Assembly: GCA_007844125.1 (NCBI GenBank)
Contig: CM017556.1
Span: 69,726,360-69,790,359 of the forward strand
Direction of reading: 5' to 3'
Origin: Sinonovacula constricta
Lineage: Eukaryota > Mollusca > Bivalvia > Cardiida > Solecurtidae
DNA length: 64,000 bases
The translations under genes and the position numbers were made by a program. Positions 12,106 through 25,600 of the stretch are shown in pieces. Below the pieces are notes generated by a model, which saw only the letters and a list, made by a program, of their open reading frames with translations, searched no databases and had not been told where the DNA came from. Position 1 is the first letter of the stretch; the number at the start of each line of letters is the position of its first letter.

Positions 12106-15100
12106 ATACGACAGGGTATTTTAATCTCTACAGCCAACCCAACCCGACAATTTGTTTGTTACTGAATACTAAATACCTGGATGTCGCTGTCGGGAGACTC
12201 ACACAACATCCTATGGATTTACTACATTGCTATTGGTAAGCTAGACTCTAATTTCAACTTCTTCCCTGATACATATGAAACCTTGGTTGTGCCATGGTTG
12301 AAAGACCCACACTATTACCCACACAATTACCCTCCCAATACCCATCTCTGTGTACATGTAGCTAACATAAGGTTTTATTTGTCAATGGCTTAATGACGCA
12401 CACGTTGTCTCCACAAATTTTCCCGTTCATTGACATTTTATTTTAAAAACAATAATAACTAATGAGAGAAAATGAACAAAAATGTAAAATATTACCATAT
12501 TCTAATGTGGAATGGACCATTAACATATGTGTAATTTAGTTTGTAATTATTTGTGATAACAAATGCCTTGATGGTTTTATTGACTTTGCGTTGTGCGCGT
12601 CACAATTTGAAGAATTTTACATCGGCATGTGAGACAGATAATCAAGTAAATTTATTAAATAGTCCGAGCTCTCTAGCTTCACAAATTTGCAACCAATAAT
12701 TTTAAGGAGTATAAGTGTTTTCTTTTGAGAAACCCTCAAATTGCGAGTCGAAAGTTGTGTAGACACCCCTATAGGTCCTTCCGCCTACTGACCGCCTCAA
12801 AGCAGGAATTGTTTGGATTCCTCTACATGTATTAGTAAAACATTCTTCTCAATATTTTTGTTCCCGTATCTTTACCCTTTCAAGGCCCTATTTTCTAAAG
12901 GCTATACTTACACGTAAATGTATTGCTCACACGTCAGTCACAATCATTATGTACGGTCATTTACCTATAAAACCGAACGGTTTGCTTGTTTTCATGTTCA
13001 ATTTGAACAAAATAAAAACAAATATGACGACAAACGACACAGAGTTCAGAAATGCACACTAACACTAGCTAATGCTAGCGAACCGCTTGAAATAAGCTAT
13101 ACTCGAATTTAGGATACTATAGAATAAACAAGAAACCATTTTTAAAACTTAAGGATTGATTTAAACATTTACATCCCTATTCATCGCTGATTGGATTGAT
13201 TTTTTAAATTGCTTTTACCATAAAATATTTAAAGTTCACTTTACATGTATCTGATTTAAATATGAATTTCAACAGCCAAATCTTTACTACTAAGATACGA
13301 AAAACACTTTATGTAGAACCTATGCAACGTTGAGCTGTGATAAAAGTGGGCATGTACTAGTTTCGTAACTGATAATGTTAACGGCGACAACAAGATACAT
13401 GGCCGTTTCTTAAAGTGCTGATATCCCAAGGTTTTACTGCAAACATGACCTCGCGCTCTATAACAGTGCAAACAAACTACACATCTGCCAAGGAATGCTA
13501 ATATTTCTTACAGTCATTTGAGTACTTAAAAGTCCAACTCATATTTTGCCAACGGTGCAATGTATGTTCTTGGTAGTAGTTAACCGCAATAGAGCTGTAA
13601 CGTTGATCTATTCACTATTACATGAGATTCTAAACTAAAATCAACTACATACATGTACAACATGCAAGAAATTAGCCCTGATATGGAAAGTAAAGAGTAT
13701 GCTTTACATACTCTTTTTAAATAGATGTATTCTTCTACTACTTCAGTTTTATATATAATGTTCTGTCTCATTTACATGTACCTAAACGAGCAGTGGTCGT
13801 ATGCAAAATCTTAAAAAGGGCATAAAGAAAAATGGAATGGCAAGAAACAACAGACCATGGATAGCACCAGTTGCATTCGTACTGTTTCCGTGATTTAGAA
13901 AAGTTGATTGTGAGATTATATGCACAGCTTTTATATGAAATCGTTATCTGAAATTTTGCTGCAAAATAGTCATCAGGACACCTCGCATTAGCCATATCAA
14001 CTTTTATCAAACACATAACGTAATTGTTTACAATTTGTTTGTTGATTACGAAAGAAAAAAGGGAAAGGCGGGATTTCTCAGGCGAGGTGCGTATGCGTGC
14101 TTGCTTTGTTATATAAGCAACATGTACACATTAGACTGAAAAGATAAACATCTTACCATGTTTGCGAGTCTCTAAACGCAGATTATTTTGTGATAAACAC
14201 AAGAGTGAAGAGGGTTTTTTTATCCAAAAACTCTGGTAAAAAACCTTGTCAATCTCAAATCCATCTCAACGCTCGAGTTATGTATAGCATGTAATTACAC
14301 CGAAGTACATAATTGACACCCAAACAGAAATTATGATTTAGCCTAATTGAACAAAGCAATAATTTCAGCTTTAGGTAAATGTAAATTATGGGTATTTGTT
14401 TACGTAAGAGAATCATAAAGCGATCTAATTCCTAACGGGTGAGTGGGTGATAGCATTTTCTGAATAAGACATTATTTGCTTTTGTAATCTTGGCTGCGTA
14501 AAAGAGTGGAGGCCTAATAACCAAGGGAGGTATTTTTGTTCTGGCATTATTTTCTTTATAATGTTTACAAATAGTAATGCTAGTTTCGGTGTATCGCGAA
14601 CTGACATAACAGTTTCGTTGATTCGGCATGTGTCTTTTAACATTAAAGATTAACTAAAATACATGCATTGAAACTAAGGCATGTTACTTTAATAATGCTC
14701 GTTTATTTTCGTGTTGTTGTTTTTTTGTATTTTGAATAACTTGATATTGATATTGTTAAATTATACATTTGAATGATTTTATTGTTTGTCTTTTTAATGG
14801 ATTTGCAGTTTTACAGATATGAGTTTATTGTGATTCTGATCCATACAGAATAAAATGGTATTTAATTTAAAATACACCTAACTTTAACATCGTTATACTC
14901 TTATAATTATCTTTTTATAAAACGATAACTTAAAATAGTATTTTCGGTATATAAACACTGCTTTTGAAACATTGATTAACATTCATGTATATATTTTTGA
15001 ACAAACTGTCTGTATTTGGTGAATCATGTGTGTTTTCTGAAAACTCAGTATTATTGAAAATGATGAAATCTTGCAATGTAAAAGAAATGGTTCCTTTGAG

Positions 15101-18100
15101 TTAGAGATGCTGGCGCTGGTCCGATAAATGCACTATTAAAGCAGCCCACAATGGTAGAATTTGTTCTTTCATCACTTTACATTTCTAAATCTCAATGTGA
15201 CAACTCAACCAACAAGCTGAAATAAGGCACATTTATATACAATGGTATATCATCGAACATCTCCGGCAATGACAGCGTGACCACTTTCTGCTGCCACCGT
15301 TCAATCAATCTTATCTCATTCTACCTCTCTTGTCTTTTTGCCTGTCTCAATCTGTTTCATTCTTTCTTTTTCCCCTTTATATCTTTTTCTTTTTTTAGAA
15401 GAGTTTTGTTATTCTCTTTGAGTCTCTGACTCTATCTCTCTGTCTCTAACCACTCTTTGATGTTACTTCAGAGCCTATCAACTTACATTTGTAGATCTTC
15501 CTAGACTGATGCTTAATGCATTTCATTTTCGGTCAATATCAGGTCAGGGAAGCTGGTGGTTACATTAATTTATTGAATTTTATAAACGAGTTACCAACGA
15601 TATAACAAGGTTTTACAAAGGTTATAGCTCACAATAAAACCCTGGCTTACGTAATATAGTGTTTGAGTATGTTTTTGTTTGTTTTTGTTGTTGTTGTTGT
15701 TGTTTGTTGTTTTTTTGGTTGGCTGGTTGGTTGTTTGCTTGTTCCTTCAACTACATGTCAATAATCATGATAATCATCTATTTTGTTTTATTTCTTTCAC
15801 TGTTAAAAGTGACAGAAGATTAGGGTTGGATAGTTTTCATCTAAGTAGAATGGAGACAATCCTTCACAAAAACACGTCTAATGAAGAAAACTAATATAAA
15901 TAATAGAGATTAGATCTGTTTAATAAATTATATCTTTAAGATGCATATTCCAAGAACCGTTAACAAACACACTTTTGTCATGGTTTTGGCAAGAAAGACG
16001 TAACATCAGATTTTAACAAGGGCGTGTTTATCAAGTTCTCACTTAAGCTCTCTTCATATTGAAAATCCATATGTGATGATTCCTTAATAAAAGAAGATTA
16101 TACAAAAGCGAAGAAAATTGATTTTTCATGCAATACTATGAACCAAGAAACAATATCAAACAGTTTTCGTTTTTCAAATCCATTTACAGTATCGCAAGCT
16201 TTGAAATTACATCTGTCAAAAATTCAGAGATATTTTCAAATCATTGCTTGCACTAGCGTTAACGCATGACTCATGTCATTTGTTAAAGTTATTCTTTATG
16301 CTAAAAATAATAACTCTCCCAGAAAATCCTAAGGCTTTTAAATCAACTAAACTATGATTTGGGAAAATGAAAATGTCTAAATGATGTTAAGTTACCACGC
16401 CCATGTTTCAAGATTAACGCATGACTTCCACTATCCTGTTCACAGCATCTGAAACAAGAGACTCCTGGCTACTTGACATCCACAGAGAAATGTGAATCCT
16501 ACATGCACTGGTAAAGAACTAAATATGATAAATTTCTTAGTCAATCTTAGATAACGATAACATCGAATATTTTTAATATAAATTAAAGGCTTTGAAAATT
16601 CAAAGTGAAAATGAAATGGCGTTTACATTACACATTTAATATGATAATAAATAATATAATAAAACTGTTTTTATTCTCATTTAATGACATTTTAAAATGT
16701 AGTTGGTGTTTTATCATTGACATCAAATCGTCGATGAAAGCACATTTGCTTAATTAGAAAGTACCAGTCGTCTATGTTCAATATAAGATCAAGATTCATA
16801 ACTTTAAAGTGATAACCTCAAACACCCGGCGAAACTCCCGAAAAAAAAACAGAATGCTATACTTGTTTCAGTGAATAGAGTTGAAGGTTTGCTTCTGTTT
16901 GGAAAACTTCAAAATGCAGCTAAATAATATAATTTAAAGCTGCAACATACTTATGATCATGTTACAAAATTAAAAGTATAATAAGGCCAATTAAACAAAT
17001 GTAATATCGTTTAAAGATACATAACATAATTTAAATCTTACTACGTTTAAATGCGGTCAATTAATGCGTTTACAGCAGGTATTTGACCTCATGTATGTTC
17101 AACATTTAAGAGGAACATACTATATTTGCAGATTTAATATTATAATGCCTCTCAAACAAATGATACTTATTCTGATTACCGTTTGCAACCAAAAAACTTT
17201 TTTTTTAAATGTCATCACATTTTACATCCCAAATCTCCGTGTGGATATTTTTATTGTAAATGATTTTAAACGTCTGACGTTTTTTTCCTTTCGTCTATTT
17301 GTCCCATTCATTATAGTCTGTGCTTTATGATTAGTTGTTTGCCTTTATTACACATTAATTTGTCATTTGATTAATTAACATTAAAAGCGTCCCAAAAGAA
17401 ACCTGTTCTAAGCGATCTCAAACAGCATTATCGTATATGGAACTACTCCTTGGAGTTTCACGAAACAGGACGCGCGTTGTTGTCTGATAAGAAATTATAT
17501 GCAAGGACTGATTAGTCTAATACTAAATTTCAATACGACAATTAAACGCGTGCAATTAATCCTGTTCATAATGTTAATGTATGTTTGTTTGTCTGTATGT
17601 TGTTCGCATTTCTTATAATAAAGAGATTTTAATAAGCTAAATGTACAATAAAACTACATACACTGGTTAAGTTAGGACAAATAATAAAATACAAACATAT
17701 ATAAATACATTATGCAATTACATTATGAGTAATGATAAGCAATAATAAGATAATTAAAAGGTAAATGTACTAATTCCTTAGCAGCTGATGTGAACTGCTC
17801 CCTAGATACGTTAACATTTTTCTGTTGACAGATCATAGAATTTACACTACAAGCATGACCTGTGTCGGAAGAATCATATAAACATCAGACACTTCCACAG
17901 TTATTAAGTCGCTGGTAAAAAATTAAAAGATGTTTAATTAGTTCAATTAAAGCATATATATATAAGGTAAAGCATGGCATTATGCTTTTTGCGTAAATCT
18001 ATGCTTTACTGTGCTCTGACATTTAAAAAATATAAAACATTTACATACACATAGTAACAACACAAAGTTTAAATGGTTTGAAAAAAAGTAATCTCGAAGC

Positions 18101-18735
18101 ATTAACAGTTTACTATTAAGGGTAACACTTATTATCTTATGCCCCATTAAAATGGCGTTAAGATTCAAATTAGTTGTTTTGTGGCCACACTATTTTTATT
18201 TCTTCTTCATATATAGTTTGTTTTTTATTCAGCATATGTATAAGGTAGTGGCTTTCGTCATATGGGCAACATTGCACATTTCTTATTAAATTTTGCACAG
18301 ACAGTAAAGCCTTAAGTTGTATCTAAACATACTAGGCATGCAGTTATGTATTTCTGTTTGTTGAGTATTCAAATGATATTTTGAATTAATGTACATTGGC
18401 TAACCGTTGATTTTATGTGAGCAAATTAAAAGTTTATTACGTGGATGTTAATTTAGTCTCTGGATCAACAAAAGATAATACTTCGCGGGGATGTCATTTT
18501 TATCTCAAGTATGCGTCATAATGCACTTTAGAAATGCCTATCTCTGCATTATAAGAGTCCATACGTCTTTTGCATAGTGGCGTATATCTGATTGTTCTGG
18601 TTTTGTCACAAACTGTACGATAAATACATTGACCATTCAGTTGACATGCCAGGCTTACTAGGGTGCTAATCACGTTAACTTACAGTACGAAACAACTGCA
18701 TCCGGGTCAGTATTAAGCGACGATACTTTACAGCC
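12106..18735. other. Intergenic 5' flank of gene A
   Basis: No coding exon recognised. A poor TTG/GTTT-rich stretch sits at 15670-15735, and the block shared with the gene B flank at 16339-16455. No clear TATA box or initiator could be tied to the gene A start. A 5' untranslated exon could lie here unseen, since tttacag immediately precedes the ccATG and would serve as a weak acceptor. Confidence 0.5.
16339..16455 (+). promoter_or_regulatory. Noncoding block shared with the 5' flank of gene B (upstream of gene A)
   Basis: Starting at taaatcaac, this stretch aligns with 29058-29165. Shared words include taaatcaac, gattt, aaatgtctaaat, atgttaag, a cat.tttc element and gatta.cgc, in the same order and at nearly the same spacing. 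It lies about 2.4 kb upstream of the gene A start codon; the partner lies about 2.7 kb upstream of gene B. It is either a duplicated, possibly regulatory, flank segment or a small dispersed repeat. The regulatory role is inference from position only. Confidence 0.35.
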
Positions 18736-21700
18736 ATGAGAACGTTTGACGATATATTACAAGACGTAGGGCAGTTTGGCCTCTACCAGAAACGCCTGTA
18801 TTTGTCCGTCTGTCTGATTGGTACGTTAACATCAGCTGCAATTGTTCTGAATACATTTCTCTTTGCTGTACCTAACCACAGGTGAGTTTGTTTAAAATAA
18901 CCTTTATAATTATTTATCATTATAACCGTAGCGTAAATGACGTTACTACTTGTTTCTATATCGACACAATTGTTAATTGTTTAAATAAGTGTTTGACACG
19001 AGAGCTAGTGCATAATATGCCGTAAATGAAGCGTCTCTTGTTTATCTTGTTGACTTGTTTACGTTTATCAGTCGAGTTTGAATCGCATTGTTCATCACGT
19101 TGCTGCACACACTGGCTGGATTACATAAGCTCTTATATGGAATGGAAAACCATTTAAATACATGCACTTTCTTTCGCAAAAGACTGGGAGCGATATCACA
19201 AGTGCTTTTTTTCAACGATAGATGCAAGATACCTGGATATGATCATGACACGTACGTGATCCAGGGGCCAGACCATGAAGCACTGGTCAAGGCCTACATA
19301 CCTGCCGACTCTTCCGGCATATACCTGCACGACCGATGTAATGTTTTCGCCAAATATCACATCAACTCAACGTTGCCATCACCAAACGCCACGTGGACTA
19401 CGTTCGAGTGCCAAGAATGGGTGTTTGATTCCTCGTTGTTCGACTGGACACTTACGACTGAGGTAATATCGTAAGTTAAATGCAATTAATTATAAGTATG
19501 GTTATGATAAAAGTATGCTGAAAAGAACTCACAATGAGGTAACATTACATTCTGCTGCTATTTGTTATACCGGCCTTGCATCTTTTGAGAAATGACGCCG
19601 CAATAGTCAAATAATCAATTTATACTTGATTGTCGTGTGATACACACGCTCACATATATTTACATGAATGAAATATAAAGGAAATATGAATTTACATAAA
19701 CTTGATAACTTCATAAATATATTAAGCATTGTTAGAAAGCTCGTATCATGCTTGTTTTAAGAATAACCATAAGTATACAATGGATGCATACATACTCCTA
19801 CTCACTAAAATCCATGAAAAACAATTATGCTAATAAGTCAAGTTATACAGAATTTTTATTTATTGGTATCCTCCATCAAAACATTTCATTATTACCTTTC
19901 TTCCGCTTCTGCTTACAGCTGGACATGGTGTGCAACCGCGCTATCAGGATCCCAACAGCGCAAAGTATCATGTTCGCTGGCGTTCTAGCAGGGTCTCTCG
20001 TCTTTGGACAAATATCAGACCTGTAAGAGATTTGTGACTTGTATCTCTGTGTTCCATTAAAGTACAGACTTGCAGCAGTTACTGCTACTAATTTCTATTG
20101 CTTATGATAGTATTTATGAAACTTATGATCAAATTCATATGATGCATTATTTTGATAACGCGCATGCTATTTGTGTTCATTTCATGAATAAAAAACTGCA
20201 TTTCATTCTGCATACACTAAAATGTACATGTTATACAAAGCTGTCATTCGAGCACACAGATATAAATATAATTATACAAACATTGATCCGCCAATCTAAG
20301 GAAAAATATTGATCCTGCTTGTGGTCCTAAAATGCATATATATTTGTCAGTATAGGGAGACGAAAGACACAGTTCCTAGGCATCGGGCTGCTGATCATTT
20401 CTCTTGGGTCGCTTATGGCCATGCAGGTGTATTTAGGGATATGTGTGGTCCTCTTTTGTCTGGGAGCGGCCATTCTTGGACTGTATATGACGTCATATGT
20501 GTTAGGTATGCATTGGACAGTATTGATGAAATACTAATTACATAACTTTAAGCATATACAAAACTTAAAGCATAGCATCCACACAGAACAGTGTCAACAA
20601 ACCGAAGTATATATTTATATCTTATTTAACTATAAATAATGGCTTTTCGAAACCTTTTCTTTCATTGTTATAACGCATTAATATGTTCACGATCATGGTA
20701 GAGCCGCGTTCATTATCGTGAGGCCTGATATCGCAGATGTGCCACTTCCTTTTTGTTCGTGAATGACATGAATTTCACATTGTCTCGATATCCGTATAGT
20801 CGGACAACAAGGACCATGTCTCGTTTTTGCGTATACTTATATATGTTCATAGCCGGTGGTTGTGACCATAACACAGTTCGACCTAGTAGTGGGACATTTA
20901 TTGCATCCGTATGTTCTTTTGAGGTTACCAAATTAACGTGCAATAAAACATTTAAGATGTCAAAGGTATTCAAGTGATCGTTTTATTCCCATAAAACGTT
21001 AGTTATATATCCACCAGCTTGCTTTCGGAACAATTGCATACATCAAGAAATTAAAGTCAAATATCCAAATCATGCGCGTCCATCTGTCATAATTGGGCGC
21101 ATCAAACTGTGCTGCAGACGGCCAGCCGAATTATCATATGGAAGTTAATATACATACATAATTAATGGATGCTCTTATAGATTTCAAAGTACAAGTACAA
21201 GGAAGCCACTTAGTTCAGCTTCAACCGTTCCTAAATACATAGTAATTTCAGGAATACTTGCACAAATGAAACAGATACATTTTGATCATGACACATTGAA
21301 AAGTTATTTATTTTATTTTAGTGATAAGTACTTTTTATCATGTCACATTATTAATCTATAATAATCGATGTTTCAAGTTCGGACTTTGTTTACTTTAAGG
21401 AATGAGCGTATAACAAGGAAGAAAAATAACATAAATATGTTTGTTTTGTTATATATTTTTAAAACGTTTCCCGCATTTACGACAGCCATGGAGTTCGTTG
21501 GACCAAGTAAACGCCGAATCACTGGTACTATAATCCAGATGTTTAACGCCACTGGGGGCCTGTACTGTCTCCTGATGGTCTACCTGTTCCGATCATGGAG
21601 ATATTTTACAGCAGGCCTAGCAGGCCCAACCCTGTTATTAGCCGCATACTACTGGTAAATATCACCCATCTTAAATGGCGATTATATTTATAAACAGGTG

Positions 21701-22658
21701 GAATCTCATATCATCTCTAATCCTGTACGCACGGAGCTCTTGGTGATCTGATCAGACAATTGTACGTCTTCTTTAAGCGCAAATGTGTTGCGAATCGCGA
21801 ACAATCGGTCCAGTGCGTAGAAGCCTGTTTGGAGGACCTCCGTATATGGATGAATTACCAACTTTCTTAAGTTCAATAGTGATAAAACCGAAGTGTTGCT
21901 TTTTGCGCTTAAGAGGTCATCACCGGACATATTCGACATTTCCATCACCATCAATGGCATGTCTGTTAGATTCAGTAAATCTGTAAGAAATCTTTGTGTT
22001 GTGCTTGACCACAAAATGTCCATGGACCGCCAAGTTAAATCGGTTGCACGGTCTTGCTTCATGTATTTATGGAAAATAGGTCATCTGAGAAGCACACTTA
22101 AAGTTACTGGTTCATGGACTCATTACTTCACGCATGGACTATTGCAACGCAATGTTCGTCTAATCATCAGCAGCTCGTCTTATCATCGGCGCGAAGCGGT
22201 CTGACCACATTTACTGGTTACCAGTAAGTATTCGACTATATGGTTCTGGTGCACACTTTCCGTGCGATGACTGGCACTGCACCACTCTACATATCAGATT
22301 TGATCAATATCCATCCGAGCAGACCTCTTCGCTCCGGTGATCAACGACTCCTGGTCACACCTAGGACCAAGTCACGCTTCCGGGTGCGATCCTTTCATTC
22401 TGCTGCCCCAAGGCTATGGGACAGTCTTCCTGTTAACCTCCGGGCCCTTTCAACACTGACAAGCTTTAAGAGGGCTCTGAAAACACACCTTTTTATTAAT
22501 GCTCATTTTCACTATTTTCTTTTATATTTTCATCTAAATGTAGTATGTATTTTTATCAAATGCTACATAGTTTTATTTCTTGTCAATGTTTTAGTAACGA
22601 TTTTATATTATATTAGATGCCATTGAGCACTACTGTGATAAAGGCACCTTAATATATT

Positions 22659-22690
<32 letters not shown>

Positions 22691-25600
22691 CATTTTTAAG
22701 ATTTGCCACGCACTCTTTTTTATTTAAATACTTTCCAATTATATGAACAATAAAAACAGAAAAGTATAAAAAGTCAAAATTGAATGAAATTTCATTTAGC
22801 TGCATTGGTGATACGTTCAGTCCTTACAGGCATCTAAGGCATCTGTGAAGATGCAAAACGTACGATAAGTTCAAACAAGAAAAAGCAAACGTTGACTTTT
22901 TTCTTTCTTGTTTTGTTGTTGTTGTTCTTGTTTTTTTACAGGGTCACGCCGGAGTCTTGTCGATGGCTTTTAACGAAACAGCGTAAAGAGGAAGCTATTG
23001 GCATTATGAAGCAGGTAGCGAAAGTTAACCGGAAGACGTTTAATGAAACCGACTTTGATGACATCAAACCACCAGAAAAAGAAGGTCGCGTATGGCTTTT
23101 GTTCTCTACAAAAGTTTTAACAATACGGACGCTCATCCTATTTTACAACTGGTAATTACAAAAGTTCTTTATGTGTAGACTTCTGTCGCAAACAAATCGA
23201 TTCTGACTGTTTTCTTCGCTTAACCTTATGCAGCATGTCTTAGATGCTTTAATTTGCAACAAGAAAAGTCGTCGATGCGAGGCATCAAATGTGACGCAAA
23301 ACGTAAAAGAGATAAAGAGATTAAAGCAATATGGGAGCAAGTAACAAAGACATTTGAAACGTTGTGTTTTTGATTTGAAAGCATACTATAAGTCTCGAGA
23401 ACAAGTATGTACAACTTATATTCATGATACCTTTGTATGGTTTGAAACAAATTAAAAGGCAAAACCGGACACCATTTAAAACGTTTTCTAAGACGTTACA
23501 TATGTAGATGCTACATAGGTAGAAAAAAAGTTATAAAATTAATAAATTAACTACAAAACTGAAGTGTACAAGCAGAAAATACACATGTGCAGCAGTCTCA
23601 TAGTAAGCTAACAAATAAGTAATGTTCAGCTTGTATTTTTCCTTCTCATTATCTTATTGTTTAATGTCAAAGTTATTTTGAAAGTTACAGATACAAAACA
23701 GGTATAAACATAAATATAAATAAAAATATAAAAATAAATATATAACATAGAACACCGTTAACCGAATTAGGAACCGTATTTGTTAGGTTTAGAAAGTCCG
23801 CCAAACAAACTTTCCCCATGTGCAAATTTCAGTGAGCATTACATATATAGGCATCGCGCTCCAGCGCGTCGCCAATGAGAATCAAATGATTAAACACGAT
23901 TTCTGTGTTGTGTTTTGGTTTGCTAATTGTTTTTTTTGTTTTTTGTTGTTGCTGTTGTTGTTGTTGTTGTTGTTGTGTGTTTCTAAATATATGGAAGATC
24001 TGAATTCGACCTTAAAAGGAATTGCAATGTTGACACATTTGGCGATTTATATCTTGTTAGGCAACTCAAGGTAAACTACAGATCATAAGCCCCCACCCGC
24101 ACCCCAGCCACAAAAATGGGGGAAATCAAAAATAAGTTAGTATAAAAACAAAATGAATCCTCCATTTTGACCTGTCACGTGATTGTTTTTCTCTATGCCA
24201 CACATGATATGGGACGTAACTAATGTCGCTACGCTCAGACATTTCGTCTACGTTACATGTGGTTAAACATCTTGTAGTTACTGTAAGGACATGTGATGCG
24301 TACTTTTTACGACAACGGTCAATTTACGTTTTTTAAAGCACGTGCAATCCGTAAGAAAATAATGTCCTTAGTGTTTCGTACGCATAATTGTCTTAAGGAT
24401 ACGGTCCTTTTCTAAATATCTTTGCTCTAGAGACAAAATTCTGCTGCCAAAGCTAAACTCTACTTAATATAAACATATGTAAATTGTCACTGGTACCTCG
24501 CGATTCACAGGTTTCCGACATTACTGTTAAGTCCGAGAGAAGCCATATGGTGCTCTACAATGGCCGCCCTTCTTCCGTTCCGTGGAGGTGACGTTGTGAC
24601 ATGTTTAGAAGTGTATATCTTTTGCTACCAGGTGTTAACATGTAACTGTTAACTCTATTTAAGATATTTAATGATAACATTTAATATGTTTCAGGTTTGT
24701 ATGTAGTATGGCGTATTATGGTTTTATCTGGAATGTAGGAAACCTCGGAGGGAATTTCTTCCTAAATTTCGCCCTGATGATGATAATCGAGTACCCAGTA
24801 CACATTGGAAGCTACTTCGCACTGCAGAAAGTAGGCCGGCGAACACTGCACATGAGTTACATGCTTGTTGGTGCGGCATTTTGTATGGCCACACTGTGGC
24901 CGATCATAAACGGATCTGATGGTATGTATTATCTTTAAAGTGTTATCTATTGACATGGTTTTATGGTCAGTTATTTACATCCCTGCCAATAGTCAGTATG
25001 AGACTACTTCTCAATCATGGACAAATATGGCATTATGGACAGTTTCTCCCAGAAGGTTATTGCCCGTTATTCGTAGACGATCTTAGTCAGGTTCTAAGTA
25101 TGTCGATGATGAGGCGGCTTTAAGGTTTATTCCAAAAAATAACTATTAGCTTATACAATTCTAGTCTGGTGTCTGATTGGCTGGATGTTTTTTAAATTAG
25201 AAATCTGACCGATCACATGCTTAAGGTTGTCCTCAGATGCCAGATCTTAGTTAACCGCGGAAGTCTTACTTATATTATGCGTTTTCTTCTTAAATACGAA
25301 ACTGCCATGAGCGGTTTCAGCTTTCAGCTATATAGTTCCATGCTTATAAGTAATTTTAAATTGGACTATGTTGAATTGATTTTCGTGTTTATCTTCAGCC
25401 TTACACGTTGTTCTTGTCACGTTTGCCTTGATCGGCCAGTGTTGTGTAGGCGGTGCTTTCCTCACTGTGTACCTATTGTCATCGGAGCTGTACCCGACCG
25501 TCGTCCGGAACGGAGGCATGGGGGCCAGCTCTGCTGTAGCTCGCATAGGAAGCATGCTATCTCCGTATATCGTCAAATCGGTAAGTAATACAATCATGCT

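Noticed and set aside
12170..12195. Another family A SINE tail (cctggatgtcgctg)
   Set aside because: Only about a dozen bases match, with no body upstream and no atgatca downstream.
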